Shown in pieces: positions 12,470 through 22,948 of a stretch of DNA of 64,000 nucleotides; positions within the stretch are counted from its first letter, which is position 1; every line of letters starts with the position of its first letter. The position numbers and the translations under genes were made by a program. This DNA is from Achatina immaculata (Eukaryota; Mollusca; Gastropoda; Stylommatophora; Achatinidae). The stretch lies in contig CM019704.1 in assembly GCA_009760885.1 (NCBI GenBank), positions 12,941,803-13,005,802 on the forward strand, read 5' to 3'. The notes beneath the pieces were generated by a model. It made no database searches, was not told the DNA's origin, and saw only the letters and a list, made by a program, of their open reading frames with translations.

Positions 12470-13243
12470 ATATATGATGACACAGTATTACTTTCCACAA
12501 CACAAAAAGGAATGGAAAAACTAATTATGTCAGTCCGTAAGAACAGCAAAGAACACAACCTCTATCTTAATGCAAAGAAAACTAAATTGATGACAAATGA
12601 CAAAATAAAAAAGACAGCTGAAATATGTATCAATGAGGAAAAACTGGAAGAAGTGGAGAGTTTTGAGTATCTTGGATCACTACTAACTAGTAGTGGAGAT
12701 GCAATGAGGGAAATTAAAAGGAGGACATCTATCGCTCTTCAGAAAGTAAAGAAATTAAAAAATCTGTGGAGAAGAAGAGACAGTACTACAAAAATAAGAT
12801 TTTTAAGGGCATGCATCTTTCCCATCCCAACATACGCCTTTGAGACCTGGACACTTAACAAAACAGCTGAGAAACACATAAATGCCTTTGAATGTAAATG
12901 CTACTGAAGAGTTCTTCAAATATAATGGACACAGAAAAGAACAAATATATCTATACTACAAGAACTTAATACTGAAGAAGGCTGGCTAGTAAAGAGGATT
13001 AAAGAGAGAAAACTTAAATATTTTGGACACATTAAACGTCATGATAATCTAGAGAAAACCGTCTTGGAAGGGTACATAATGGGAAAAAGAAAGAGAGGAA
13101 GACCAAGGCGAAGATGGCTGCAAGACATCGTTGATGATCTGCAAATGGATGCATCAGCAGCAGGCCATCTTGCTCACAACCGAGAGGCCTACAGGAGTGC
13201 TGTTTGGGAGGCAAAGTTCCGCAAGGGACATGCAAATGAATGA
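12470..13243 (+). pseudogene. RTE-like element 3' fragment, plus strand (RTE-gamma copy 2)
   Basis: Begins inside the RT catalytic box (YDDTVLLSTTQKGMEK, about 12473 on) and continues with FEYLGSLLTSSGD, ETWTLNKTAEKHINAFECKC, FGHIKRHDNLEK and GKRKRGRPRRRWLQDI, to a stop after KGHANE at about 13240. One stop codon at about 12905 and another near 12925 break it. It shares the TGAATGAATA end with the minus-strand copy next to it. The word ATATGATAAAA flanks it at 12459-12469 and 13244-13254. The two copies stand head to head, separated by about 110 bp of array. Confidence 0.85.
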
Positions 13244-13435
13244 ATATGATAAAAGAAAATAAAACTAATAGATCAATATGATGTAAGAAAACAGAATGAA
13301 ATAACTAAGTATTATGTAAGGAAACATAATATATGAATTCACATTATGTGTAAATAAAACAGAATATATGAACTCAATATATGTGTAAAGGAAACATAAT
13401 ATAGAACTCATATGTAAAAACAGCCCCCGTGTTGT
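13244..13435. repeat. AT-rich minisatellite, right part of the interrupted array
   Basis: Continuation of the unit with GATCAATATGATGTAAGAAAA, degrading into GGAAACATAATATATGAA(T/C)TCA variants. Confidence 0.7.
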
Positions 13436-14620
13436 CCCTCCGATGGTCATCATGTTTTCTTCACAGAAACTGCACAGTCTTTCTCCATTTTCATTTATTT
13501 CTACAATTCCTTCTCTTCCCATGATTATTCTTCTATCTTCATTTCCTTCACCTACTTTTGCATTGAAGTCGCCCAAGATGAGTAGCATATCATGCTTGGG
13601 TATTATTTCTACTGTGGCTTGGAGGCTGTTGTAAAAATCTTCTTTTAATTCCTCTTCAGCTGCTTCTGTTGGTGCATAACAAACTATAATAGACGGCTTC
13701 GTGAATCTTGAGTTGAAGCGTGCATATAATAATCTCTCATTTATTGGGGTCCATTTCAGCAATGCTCTTGATGCTTCTTTTGTTATAATTAATGCTACTC
13801 CTCCTTCATGAAGATCTTCTTTACCTGACCATATTATTGTATCTTCTGTGTGCTGTGTTGTTAATTTCCTTCTGCCTTGTCCTGTCCATCTTGCTTCTTG
13901 TATTCCTAGTATGTCTAGTTTGTATCTGTGCATTTCCTTGATGGTTTGTGCTAGTTTTCCAGTCTGGTTAAGTGTTCTTACATTCCAGCTGCCTATTTGC
14001 ATCATGTTTAGGTTCCAGGAGGTCTGCAGTCAGGCTGGGAACTTCCAGTGGCCGGCTTTCATCCACAACCTTCATGGGCTCAGTTTCCTGATAAGCATTT
14101 CTCCTTCCACCTGCATTTGTTGTTTCCCTTGCTTTTGTTTCTGTAGCAGTCTGATAGTTTTTTTACCAGATAGGGTTGCTGGCCCTATGCCGAACCCTCC
14201 TTAGTCGCCTTTTACGATCATGCGTGGTAGGGTTACAATGGTTCTCACCTTTTTGAGGATGTGTGGTATTGTGGATAGTTTTTGGACTTTCTTAGAATTG
14301 TAAGTGCTACCTTCATTTGTAACTACTCTGATGTTGGTTATTATTTCCTTCCCCATGGCATTGCTCTCATGCCCGGGAAGTACAGTGTACTGTTTGTGAT
14401 CACCCTGCCATGTTGGCAGCTCTTTGTTTTGCCTCATTCACATAGTACATCCAACATTCTATTCATTCAATAAATGTTGACTTTGTATTACTTCCTTCAT
14501 GAGTTCAAATGTGAGTCAAGTCGTGTGTGTGGAAAGTAATATGACACTCTGTGGTTATTGTAAAATTGTTGGACCTGGTTTGGTGTTGTTGTTGAGTCAC
14601 GTAATGTATAATAATGTGAC
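13420..14620 (-). pseudogene. RTE-like element 5' part: leader and APE-type endonuclease, minus strand
   Basis: On the minus strand, 14005 down to about 13425 encodes an apurinic-type endonuclease domain. It opens at MMQIGSWNVRTLNQTGKLAQ and has the catalytic-style boxes LDILGIQEARW, IIVCYAPTEAAEEELK, LLILGDFNAKVGEG and ENGERLCSFC. This is the RTE endonuclease pattern. It stops abruptly at MTIGGTTRG, so the second half of the endonuclease and the RT are absent. Upstream (14006 to about 14620) is non-coding leader. Its stretch with ACCCTGCCATGTTGGCAG and CAATAAATGTT recurs at 33283-33545, supporting a shared 5' leader. Confidence 0.85.
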
Positions 14621-14831
14621 AATCTGTCGCTGGTTTAACAACAAGTACCAAGCTTACGGCAACAACAACATGTAATAATTCAGTACAGTAGTTTTCAAAT
14701 CTTTAATACCAATAGATCACGTGTCATCTTTTCACACTCGTATTCTCCTAGTAGCCGCGCTCTAGAGAGAGACAGTAATACTATTTGCAGCTGATAATTG
14801 AAGAGAAGCAAATACTGGTTTACTTGTTGCC
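14621..14831. other. Spacer, nothing recognised
   Basis: No repeat period, coding motif or RNA signal was found. Confidence 0.4.
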
Positions 14832-16285
14832 ATGTTGGCTCGTCAGTACCCAGGCCCAGCGAAATACTACTTTAATACCTTGTCTGGTTCTGGTGCTTTT
14901 CTTAGCTGTAGCTTACCCATAGCACTCTGGAGTTCATGGATGGTAAAGTTTTCCTCAAAAAGTGGAATGTTTGACAAGCTATATTTCTCATTAAATCTCA
15001 GAATTTTTCCCAGAGCCTTGTCAAGTACTTTCCTGTTGGAGGAATTGTTGGTGGCAGCGAAGAATTTATTAAAAGTACTGGCTTTGTCTGAGTCACTTGA
15101 GAGGACTAGACCAGAGATTTGCATTGGCTTAGGGTTAGTTTTTTTGTTATTTCCTGGCATGTTATCTAAGAGTTTCCAAGCCTTCTTTCCTTCAGTTCTG
15201 AGGCTGAGATTGTTGCATGTTCTTAACCACTTCTCTTTCTTTGCTTTTTTAGTTTCGGGTCTTACCTTAGCTGTTAGTTTATTGTGCTCTATTCTGTTTT
15301 TTGGAGTAGGGTTTTTCTCTGCGTTCTTCCCAGTGACACTTTTTTTTTAACTGTCTTCCAGAAATTTTGTCAAGAAGGGGCTATATTTCTTTCTGCATCA
15401 TCGGGGGATTGTTTTGTAGGCTACTCCAAGTATGGTTTGGGTTATGTTGATATAGAGTGCATCAATGTTTGTGCTGTCATTTAATTTGGACAAATTTTTA
15501 TCTGTTCGTGTTTTGAAGTTTTCCCAGTCTGCTTTTCTATAATTCCAGCGGGGGGGGGGGGGGGGGGGGGGTGTGTGGTCTTTGGTTTCGTGCGTGAGAA
15601 ATTTGTAGAAAGATGGGGCAATGGTCACTTCCTATGTCATCAAGCACTCTCAGAGTGCAATCGTTATGGATGTCTGCTGAGACAATGGTGAGGTCAGGTC
15701 TGTCTGTGCACCCAGTGACTCTGTGGAGGAGAGTTGTTGGGGAGGAGGAGTCTTGCAATATTATCATGTTGCTGGTGTTGTATAGCTCTTCAATGTTGTT
15801 TCCCATAGGGTTTCGGTCTTTGTATCCTAGTGATGGTAGATGTGCATTAAAATCTCCTGCAATGATAGTTTTCAATTCTGTGTAATGTATGTTGGTTTGG
15901 CTTTTAGAATCTGGGGGACAATAAACATTGTACAGAGTGTACCGCAGTCCATCATGCCATACTGTTATCTCTTGGATATCATTCTCATTGGATTTTCTGT
16001 TTTTAACTTCTCCTTGGACGTCATTTCTCAAGAGTGTGGCGATACCCCTGCATTTACCACATTCACATTTGTACATGGTGTATCCAGGCACTGAGTGATC
16101 TTTTCCATGTAGAAGGGTTTCTTGTATGATCGCAATATGGATGTTGACTTTTTTCAGCTGTCTGCTTAATTCTGAGGCCTTTATCCTAAGTCCAGAAATG
16201 TTGATTTGAAAAATGTTTAGTGTGCCGCCCGTAGCTGATTTTTTGCTCAGTGTAGCCGGGGGGGGGGGGGGGGGAACCACCTGGC
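14832..16285 (-). pseudogene. Jockey/CR1-like LINE: endonuclease and start of RT, minus strand
   Basis: The minus strand encodes a non-LTR ORF2. The endonuclease opens with LNIFQINISGLRIKASEL (about 16215) and shows IAIIQETLLHG, YTLYNVYCPPD, IIAGDFNAHLPSLG, TDRPDLTIVSAD and LDDIGSDHCPIFLQI (about 15600). After a 22-base G run (15550-15571) that breaks the frame, it resumes as NYRKADWENFKTRTDKNL. A further stretch contains SGLVLSSDSDKASTFNKFFA and the RT N-terminal motif GKLQLRKAPEPDKV, where it is cut off. The catalytic YADD region is absent. The motif order is that of Jockey- or CR1-type LINEs rather than RTE. A 17-base G run (16258-16274) sits just upstream of the endonuclease start. Confidence 0.85.
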
Positions 16286-17400
16286 ACGGACCTTTTACGA
16301 GGCGACATCCGAGCTCGTTTGGTTTTTTTTTTCTGACATATTTGTTTTTTTTTTATCCTAAGTCTTTCTGTCATATCCAGGAGGCCTTTCCAGTGAGAAG
16401 CTGTGAACTGGCCCCGAGTGCAACACCAGCCCTTCCGACGGCTTTGAGACAGTTTCACAGAGACACTCTGACTTTGGGATGAGGGATCTGATGGTACTTC
16501 AACGATGTCCTTTCCCCGCCGTCTGCTGGCTGCTTTGTTTGTCTCATTCTGATAGCCATTGTTGTAGTGACCCTTAGGCTTGTCACGTCCTGGACTCGTC
16601 AGTTTCTATCAGACTATCCTCGCAGGTGATCTCTTTGACCCCATCCATCAACCATCCCGAACAGCCCAGGGCGGCCCCAGACCAAGATCTCAGCTCCACC
16701 TATTGATGGGTGTGCAGTGTCAAAAAGCTGGAGGGCCTTCTGTCCTATGACGGGGGGGGGGGGGCCTTCTATCCTAGGAGGGGGGCCTTCTATCCTAGGA
16801 GGGGGCCTTCTATCCTAGGAGGGGGGCCTTCTATCCTAGGAGGGGGGGGGCTTCTATCCTAGGAGGGGGGCCTTCTATCCTAGGAGGGGGGCCTTCTATC
16901 CTAGGAGGGGGGCTTCTATCCTAGGAGGGGGGCTTCTATCCTAGGAGGGGGGCCTTCTATCCTAGGAGGGGGGGCTTCTGTCCTAGGAGGGGGGCCTTCT
17001 GTCCTAGGAGGGGGGGGCCTTCTATCCTAGGACGGGGGGGGCTTCTATCCTAGGAGGGGGGCCTTCTATCCTAGGAGGGGGCCCTTCTATCCTAGGAGGG
17101 GGGCCTTCTATCCTAGGAGGGGGCCTTCTATCCTAGGAGGGGGGCCTTCTATCCTAGGAGGGGGCCTTCTATCCTAGGAGGGGGCCTTCTATCCTAGGAG
17201 GGTGGGGGCCTTCTGTCCTAGGAGGAGTATTTTTCGTTGCCATTTTCCCAACAGTCAAGTGGATTTTCTTAGTGTCTGAGTTATCTGACACTTCTATAAT
17301 AAACAAGAGGCCACTAGCAGATTTCTCAGTTCTATGTTCCCTCTTTCTTTTACAGAAAGTTCTTTTCCATAAAAATTCTGCTTTATAAGAGGGTGTCATT
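16286..17400 (-). pseudogene. Probable ORF1 region of the same LINE, containing a G-rich minisatellite
   Basis: Upstream of the endonuclease the minus strand keeps open, basic segments. These include KLSQSRRKGWCCTRGQ and KKKQICQKKKTKRARMSPRK (about 16310-16460), GAEILVWGRPGLFG (about 16670) and SDNSDTKKIHLTVGKMATKN (about 17235-17290). The position just 5' of ORF2 and the basic composition suggest ORF1 (Gag-like). No zinc knuckle is intact. The open segments on either side of 16733-17226 suggest that the minisatellite grew inside or was inserted into this ORF. Confidence 0.5.
16733..17226. repeat. G-rich 21-bp minisatellite, about 23 copies
   Basis: Unit CCTTCTATCCTAGGAGGGGG with one G-length-variable position. 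G tracts of 4-9 in every unit give a dense series of G runs on the plus strand, a potential G-quadruplex array. On the minus strand it reads as Pro/Arg-rich repeats in register with the flanking open frame at 17227-17399. A 13-G run marks its left edge. Confidence 0.95.
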
Positions 17401-17624
17401 ATACGTTACAACAATAACAATAACAAACAGTGTTGTTTGCTATAGGTTTCTGGGCTACAGGAGCAGTTCAGAGTTTTAAAGCAACCAGATCTGATGTTCC
17501 CTGCATCACAAAGACTATGTTAAGATGTTCTTAACACAGTAGTTCCCGGGGGGTCGGATCAGATCAAAGTAGAACAAAGTGTCTTGAATCTCTCAAAGAA
17601 AAAAAAACAATGAAGTGTTCGTGA
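17401..17624. other. Spacer, nothing recognised
   Basis: No coding, repeat or RNA signature was found. Confidence 0.4.
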
Positions 17625-17985
17625 ATTTATTCACATAAAGAACAGGTGAAAGTTTTCACACACAGTGTTGCTAAAAGTATAGTATTCACTTAAAGAACAG
17701 GTGAAAGTTTTCACACACAGTGTTGCTAAAAGTATAGTATTCACTTAAAGAACAGGTGAAAGTTTTCACACACAGTGTTGCTAAAGGTATAGTATAGGTT
17801 TAAAGAATAGGTTGAAGTTTTCACACACAGTGTTGCTATAAGTACAGTATTCACATAAAGTATAGTAACAGTTTTCACACATATTGTGTCTAAAAGCACA
17901 GTAAAGTATAGGTGGACGTTTTCACACATAATGTTGCTAAAAGTACAGTATTCATGTAAAGTATAGGTGAACATTTTTCACACGT
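17625..17985. repeat. 55-bp minisatellite, about 6.5 copies
   Basis: Unit contains AACAGGTGAAAGTTTTCACA + CACAGTGTTGCTAAAAGTAT. It is homogeneous at the left and decays to the right. Confidence 0.9.
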
Positions 17986-17989
17986 AATT

Positions 17990-18245
17990 TTGGTCCAAGT
18001 ATTCACATAAACTAGTGCTACAATGTTAGTACAAGAATTCACATAAACTAGTGCTACAATGTTAGTACAAGAACTCACATAAACTAGTGCTACAGTGTTG
18101 GTGCAAGTATTCACATAAAATAGTGCTACAGTGTTGGTACAAGTATTCACATAACTAATGCTACAGTGTTGGTACTAGTATTCACATAACTAGTGCTACA
18201 GTGTTGGTACAAGTATTCACATAAACTAGTGCTGCAATGTTGGCT
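17990..18245. repeat. 36-bp minisatellite, about 7 copies
   Basis: Unit ATTCACATAAACTAGTGCTA + CARTGTTRGTACAAGT. It adjoins the 55-bp array and shares ATTCAC(A)TAAA with it, so one may have grown out of the other. Confidence 0.9.
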
Positions 18246-18369
18246 AAAGATGAGAGAAGCAGGGTATATGAGCTGAGATGTAATACATGAATGTAATATT
18301 TTGTTTCACTGTGTGTATGTGTATATGTGCATGCATCTCCATATTAAAGTCACAAGAGTTTAAGCTATA

Positions 18370-18645
18370 CTATGCAGTCAGTTAAGTGACAGGAGAGTAA
18401 TATTATGCCATCAGGTTAGAAGAGCGTAATATTATACCATCAGGTCACACACGAATAATAATATATCATCAAGTCAGAAGAGAGTAATATTATATCATCA
18501 GGTCAGAAGAGAATAATAATATATCATCAAGTCAGAAGAGAGTAATATTATACCATCAGGTCAGACCAGAGTAATATTATACCATTAGTTCAAAAGAGAG
18601 TAATATTATAACATGAGTTCATATTAGAGTAATATTATACAATCA
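18370..18645. repeat. 29-30 bp minisatellite, left segment of a split array
   Basis: Unit CCATCAGGTCAGAAGAGAGT + AATATTATA. The same unit resumes at 19713 and runs to about 20960, so about 1.07 kb of other sequence has split one array. Confidence 0.95.
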
Positions 18646-19027
18646 GAATACAGAACAGAAATCAGAAACAGCAGAAAAGGCCTCATGCTGGCTGTGGAGT
18701 ATGCGAAATAAGCATTGGGAACAGAAATAATTTCATTTGCCACAACCAATACCAGTCCTCCTTAGCTAAATCGCTAAAGACGCACTGTAAAAGTGCAGTG
18801 GAAACTGGAAGATCATGGGACTGGAAAAAGAAAAAAAAGCAACAACTCACAAGACCTCTGGGAGTCATGACCCAGAGGGCCCCCCCCCCTTGGAGTGTCA
18901 GGAGTTTAAAGGGCAGAAACACTTGTCTAAGGGAGGGGGGGGGGGTACTTCCTCTGAGGATCTGAAGGAGTTGTGTTGTTGTTCCGCTCTCTACAGTAGA
19001 GAGTTTCCTGCATATAGTTTCCTGCAT
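18646..19027 (-). other. Unidentified segment with C and G runs, possible LINE leftover
   Basis: Not part of the flanking array. The plus strand encodes a short Cys-containing stretch (CGVCEISIGNRNNFICHNQY) followed by Lys-rich sequence; on the minus strand a longer open frame has no recognisable domain. It contains C10 (18880-18889) and G11 (18935-18945) runs. It could be a piece of a LINE ORF1, but I cannot show that. Confidence 0.3.
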
Positions 19028-19712
19028 ATAGGAACAGAATAGACCAAGCAAAGACTACATTTCAGAGAATGAGAAACATATTATCCAACACATCCTTATC
19101 AATGAATGTCAGGAAACGAGTCCTAAAATGCTTGTATCCTCGAATAAGGCTCACGTCGAAAGATCGGATGTTTTATGTTTTTCATTTATTCGTTTTTTTT
19201 TCTCACCTTACTCACTCCCTCCCTCACTTTGTAAAACTGCACCATACGCCTCTATCTACCTTATCTATCCTAAACTGCTATATTGAACCTATCTTGTTAT
19301 ATGGAAGTGAATCATGGACAATAGGCAAGTCTGCACAAAAATCATTGGAAGCAGCAGAAATGTGGTTTTTTAGAAGAATGTTGTGAATCCCCTGGACAAC
19401 AAAAATAACTAATGAAGAATGTATGAGAAGAGCTGGAAAGACAAAAATCTTGTCAAAAAAATAAGAGAGAGACAATGTATTTTCATAGGACATGCAATGA
19501 GAAGAGGGGGCATTGAAAATATTATAACAACAGGAAAAATAGAAGGAAGAAGATCAAGAGGAAGACCATAGGAAATAATACTGGACAGTCTGACGGGATG
19601 GTGTGAGAGGAGATCACTAACTGAGCTGATGGCCTGCATGAAGGATCGTGTACTCTGGAGAAGAATAATAGCCAACGACAGTCATCATGGCACCTGATGA
19701 TGATGATGATGA
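19028..19712 (+). pseudogene. RTE-beta copy 2 with a nested 135-bp insert and (GAT)n tail
   Basis: Matches 1200-1750 closely: GNRIGQAKT-equivalent start, then RNILSNTSLSMNVRKRVLKC, YGSESWTIGKSAQKSLEAAE, the basic C-terminal region and a GATGATGAT tail. It is strongly 5'-truncated and has stops and frameshifts. The coding match is interrupted at 19133-19267 by unrelated DNA flanked by a near-perfect 12-bp duplication. The copy lies inside the 29-bp minisatellite. Confidence 0.9.
19133..19267 (+). mobile_element. 135-bp short insert with a hammerhead-like 5' end
   Basis: Inserted in the RTE-beta copy and bounded by TCCTAAAATGCT (19121-19132) and TCCTAAACTGCT (19268-19279), a 12-bp target duplication with one mismatch. 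Near its 5' end it has ATCC, 8 nt ending AATAA, GGC-TCAC-GTC, GAAAGATC, then GGAT (19136-19169). This is the layout of a small type I hammerhead ribozyme with poorly conserved core 1. The rest is T-rich then pyrimidine-rich, with no coding capacity. Likely a SINE-like or Penelope-mobilised non-autonomous element. Confidence 0.65.
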
Positions 19713-20960
19713 TATCCAATCAGATCAAAAAAGAGTAATGTTATACCATCAGTTCAAAAGAGAGTAATATTACACCATCAGTTCAAAAGAAAGTAATATT
19801 ATACCATGAGTTCAAAAGAGAGTAATATTATACAATCAGATCAAATGAGAATAATAGTATACCATCAGTTCAAAAGAGAGTAATATTATACCATCAGGTC
19901 AGAGGAAAATAATATTATACCATCAGGTCAGAAGTGAATAATATTATACCATCAAGTCAAAATAGAGTAATATTATACCATCAGTTCAAAAGAGAGTAAT
20001 ATTATAACATCAGTTCAAAAGTAATATTATACCATCAGGTCAGACGTGTGTAATATTATTCCATTAGTTCAAAAGAGAGTAATATTATACCATGAGTTTA
20101 AATTAGAGTAATAATCTATAATCAGTTCAAAAGAGAGTAATACTATACCATCAGTTAAAAGGAGAGTAATATTATACCATTATTTCAAAAGAAAATAATA
20201 TTATACCATCAGTTCAAAAGAAAGAATTATTATACCATCAGTTTAAAAGATAGTAATTTTATTCCATCTAGTCAGAACTGAATAATGTTATACTATCTGG
20301 TCAGAAGAGAATAATATTGTACAATCAGGTAAGATGATAGTAATAGTACATCTTCAGGTCAGAGGAGAGTAATATTATATCATTAAGTTAGAAGAGAGTA
20401 ATATTATATCATGAGGTCAGAAGAGATTAATATGATACCATCAGACCAGAAGATAATAATATTATACCACCATATCAGAAGAGAATAATGTTATACCATC
20501 AGGTCGGGAGAGAGTAATGTTATACCATCAGGTCTGAGTAGAATAATACTATACCATCAGGTCAGAAAGGAATAATATTATACCATTGGGTCAGAGGAGA
20601 GTAATATTATACCATCAGGTCAGAAGAGAGTAATATTATACCATCATGTCAAAAGAGAGTAATATTTTACCATCATGTCAGGAGAGAGTAATATTATACC
20701 ATCAGGTCAGAAGAAAATAATATTATACCATCAGGTCAGAAGAGAATAATATTATACCATTCGATCAGAGTAGAATAATATTATACCACCATGTCAGAAG
20801 AGAATAATGTTATACCATCAGGTCAGAAGAGAGTAATATTATGCCATCAGGTCAGAAGAGTATAATATTATACCATCTGGTCAGAAGAGAATAATATTAT
20901 ACCACCATGTCAGAAGAGAGTAATATTATACCATCTGGTCAGAAGAGAGTAATATTATTA
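19713..20960. repeat. 29-30 bp minisatellite, right segment of a split array
   Basis: About 42 units of the CCATCAGGTCAGAAGAGAGT + AATATTATA family. The left third is dominated by a GTTCAAAAGAGAG variant and the right part by GGTCAGAAGAG(A)(A/G)TAA, so subtypes are locally clustered. Confidence 0.95.
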
Positions 20961-20984
20961 CGGTGAGTCAAAACTTGATCAAGT

Positions 20985-22200
20985 TTCATGATATCATAAT
21001 TTATGTCACGATTCTCGTATTATACGCTGTACTAGCATTTGTCATGTCATGCTTACTTTATGTGGTGTGTCATTCTGAAAACGTGCATACCCATTTTTAA
21101 GCAGTCAATCGCGAGATAAGTGATCAGCAGAAGAAATGTGGCTGACAACAAGGTTGTTCTTCGAGTCCTCGTGATCTATTACTGAAAAAAAAAGGCTGAA
21201 TGCCTCTGCAGCTGCCTGTGAAATCTGCAGCATGGAAAGGGAAGGAACAGTTGATGAGAGCACTGCAAGGAAGTTGTAGCAAAAGTTCAATTCTGGGGAC
21301 ACTGACATCAAAGACTAGCCCAGGTCGGGACGCCCCTCAGCCACCAGTGATGAAGCCCTGTATCAAGCTATTGAAGACAATCCCAGTACCAGTACTCGAC
21401 ACGTGTCTGTCTAGCTGGGCCCTCCTCAAAGAACCATAGTTCGGTATTTTCACGAGCAGCAGGCAGCCTCGACGTGTCCGCTATGATCTCCCTAATCAGC
21501 AAGCGCAGAGACGTGTTGACGTCTGCCGCTAACTGTTGGCAAACTCACATGACATAGGTTTCTCCGCCATATCGTCAATGGGAATGAAAAGTGGATTCCC
21601 CTGCGGCACTCCAACACAGGTACCCCAACAGAGGTATCCCAACACAGGTACTTACTGGATCCAGCTAGGCCAGGAGTCAGAGGCCTTTGTTCGACGAGGC
21701 CCGTTTGAGAAGAAGGTTATGCTTTGCATCTCGTGGAACTTCGACGCCCCTCCCCCCTCTTTGCACTGGGAAATGATTCAATGTGGCCGCTCTGTGGACG
21801 AGAATCTGTATGCTGAGCAACTGAAGTGGCTACATGATGTTCTGCGCACCCGACGCCCAGCACTCATCAACACGAAGAGGGTACTTCTCCAGCGCCACAA
21901 CCCGCTAGCCCACACTTCCAGCGTGGTCCGTGGACAATTCACGGAATTGGAGGGAATCGAGGTCCTGCCTCATCCACCATACAGTCCTGACCTTGCACCC
22001 TCTGACTACCATCTATTCAGTGCGATGGCACACTTCCTTCAAGTGTAGGAATTCAGTTCATTGGAAGAAGTTGAAGCCGATGTGAGAGATTTCTTGGCCT
22101 CAAAGACTTCAGAGTGGTACAAAAAAAGACTCCTCGCACTGGTTGAGCGGTGACAGAAGACCGTGGAAAGTTATGGACTGTATTCTGAGGAGTGAAGTTA
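20985..22200 (+). pseudogene. Mariner-family transposase, inactivated (mariner 1)
   Basis: A mariner/Tc1-type transposase read across several frames. The helix-turn-helix region shows GTVDESTARKLWQKFNSGDT and the linker DQPRSGRPSATSDEA (about 21245-21350), then RTIVRYFHE. The catalytic region has NGNEKWI (about 21570) where GDEKW is usual, LLQRHNPLAHTS (about 21895) where HDNARPH is usual, and an intact PPYSPDLAPSDYHLF (about 21975-22020). Two of the three catalytic acids of the DD34D triad are therefore lost. A C-terminal WYKKRLLALVERWQK-like segment follows near 22110. I could not find clear terminal inverted repeats. Confidence 0.85.
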
Positions 22201-22289
22201 CATCGTTATTAACATTACGTACTACCGGGAACGTATGTATTGTGTTTCTTTGTTTTCATCCCACAACACCATACTAAATATATACAAGA

Positions 22290-22745
22290 CACAGACTAGA
22301 CCAAGTGTCCTGCATGGATCAGAAACACAGAGCACTACAAAACAATAAGAAGCACAACTACAGATCTTTGAAAACAGAATCTTGAGGAGAATTTTTGGAT
22401 CAGTTAGAGACCCTATATCACAAGAGTGGAAAATTAGAAATGAGGAAGAAATACACGAGCTATTCTAGTCTCCACTTATAACTACCGTTATGAAAAACAA
22501 CAGACAACTTGGACTCTTGGAGAGGATGGACAAGAATAGACAGGAAAAATAGTCATTAACGGAGATAGGCCAAGAGGCAGACCAAGACAATGGTGGCGTG
22601 ACAACTTGGAAGAAGACCTACGAGCCTTCCGACTGGACAGCTAGAAGTTGAAGACTAAGGAAGGAGAGGAAGGGAGACAAGTCTTGTCTGCAGCATCGAG
22701 CAGCAATGGCTTGGAAAGCTGAATGAATGAATGAGTGAATGAATG
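22290..22745 (+). pseudogene. LINE C-terminal fragment with TGAATGAA tail
   Basis: Conceptual translation across frames gives LHGSETQSTTKQ, FENRILRRIFGSVRDPISQE, NNRQLGLLERMDKN and a degraded R-G-R-P-R-Q-W-W basic region, then HRAAMAWKAE. This is the usual end of an RTE/Jockey-type polyprotein. It finishes in a short (TGAA)n tail. It differs in sequence from the alpha, beta and gamma families, so it is a separate LINE. Confidence 0.75.
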
Positions 22746-22884
22746 AATTCGTTTTGTTGCAGAAGTGAAACACTAAAAAAACATTAGGGACCTTTGACTC
22801 AGTAAAGTATACCTGTTCATTTATTACGTTACACTGTAAAGTGTAGTAAGTACATGAATGCCCTAGGGCGTAGTCAAATGTCTA

Positions 22885-22948
22885 GAAGTCCTGTCACATT
22901 ATTTACAGTCTAATCACGTCATTTACAGTCTAGTCATGTCAGTTACAG
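22885..22948. repeat. CAGTCTAGTCACGTCA-type minisatellite, left part
   Basis: About 22-bp unit (TTACAGTCTAGTCATGTCAG). It resumes at 23516-23605 after the Penelope fragment. Confidence 0.75.

Noticed and set aside
21536..22048. Mariner frame as a domesticated host gene
   Set aside because: Two catalytic acids lost, stops and frameshifts in the N-terminal half, and no extra domain.
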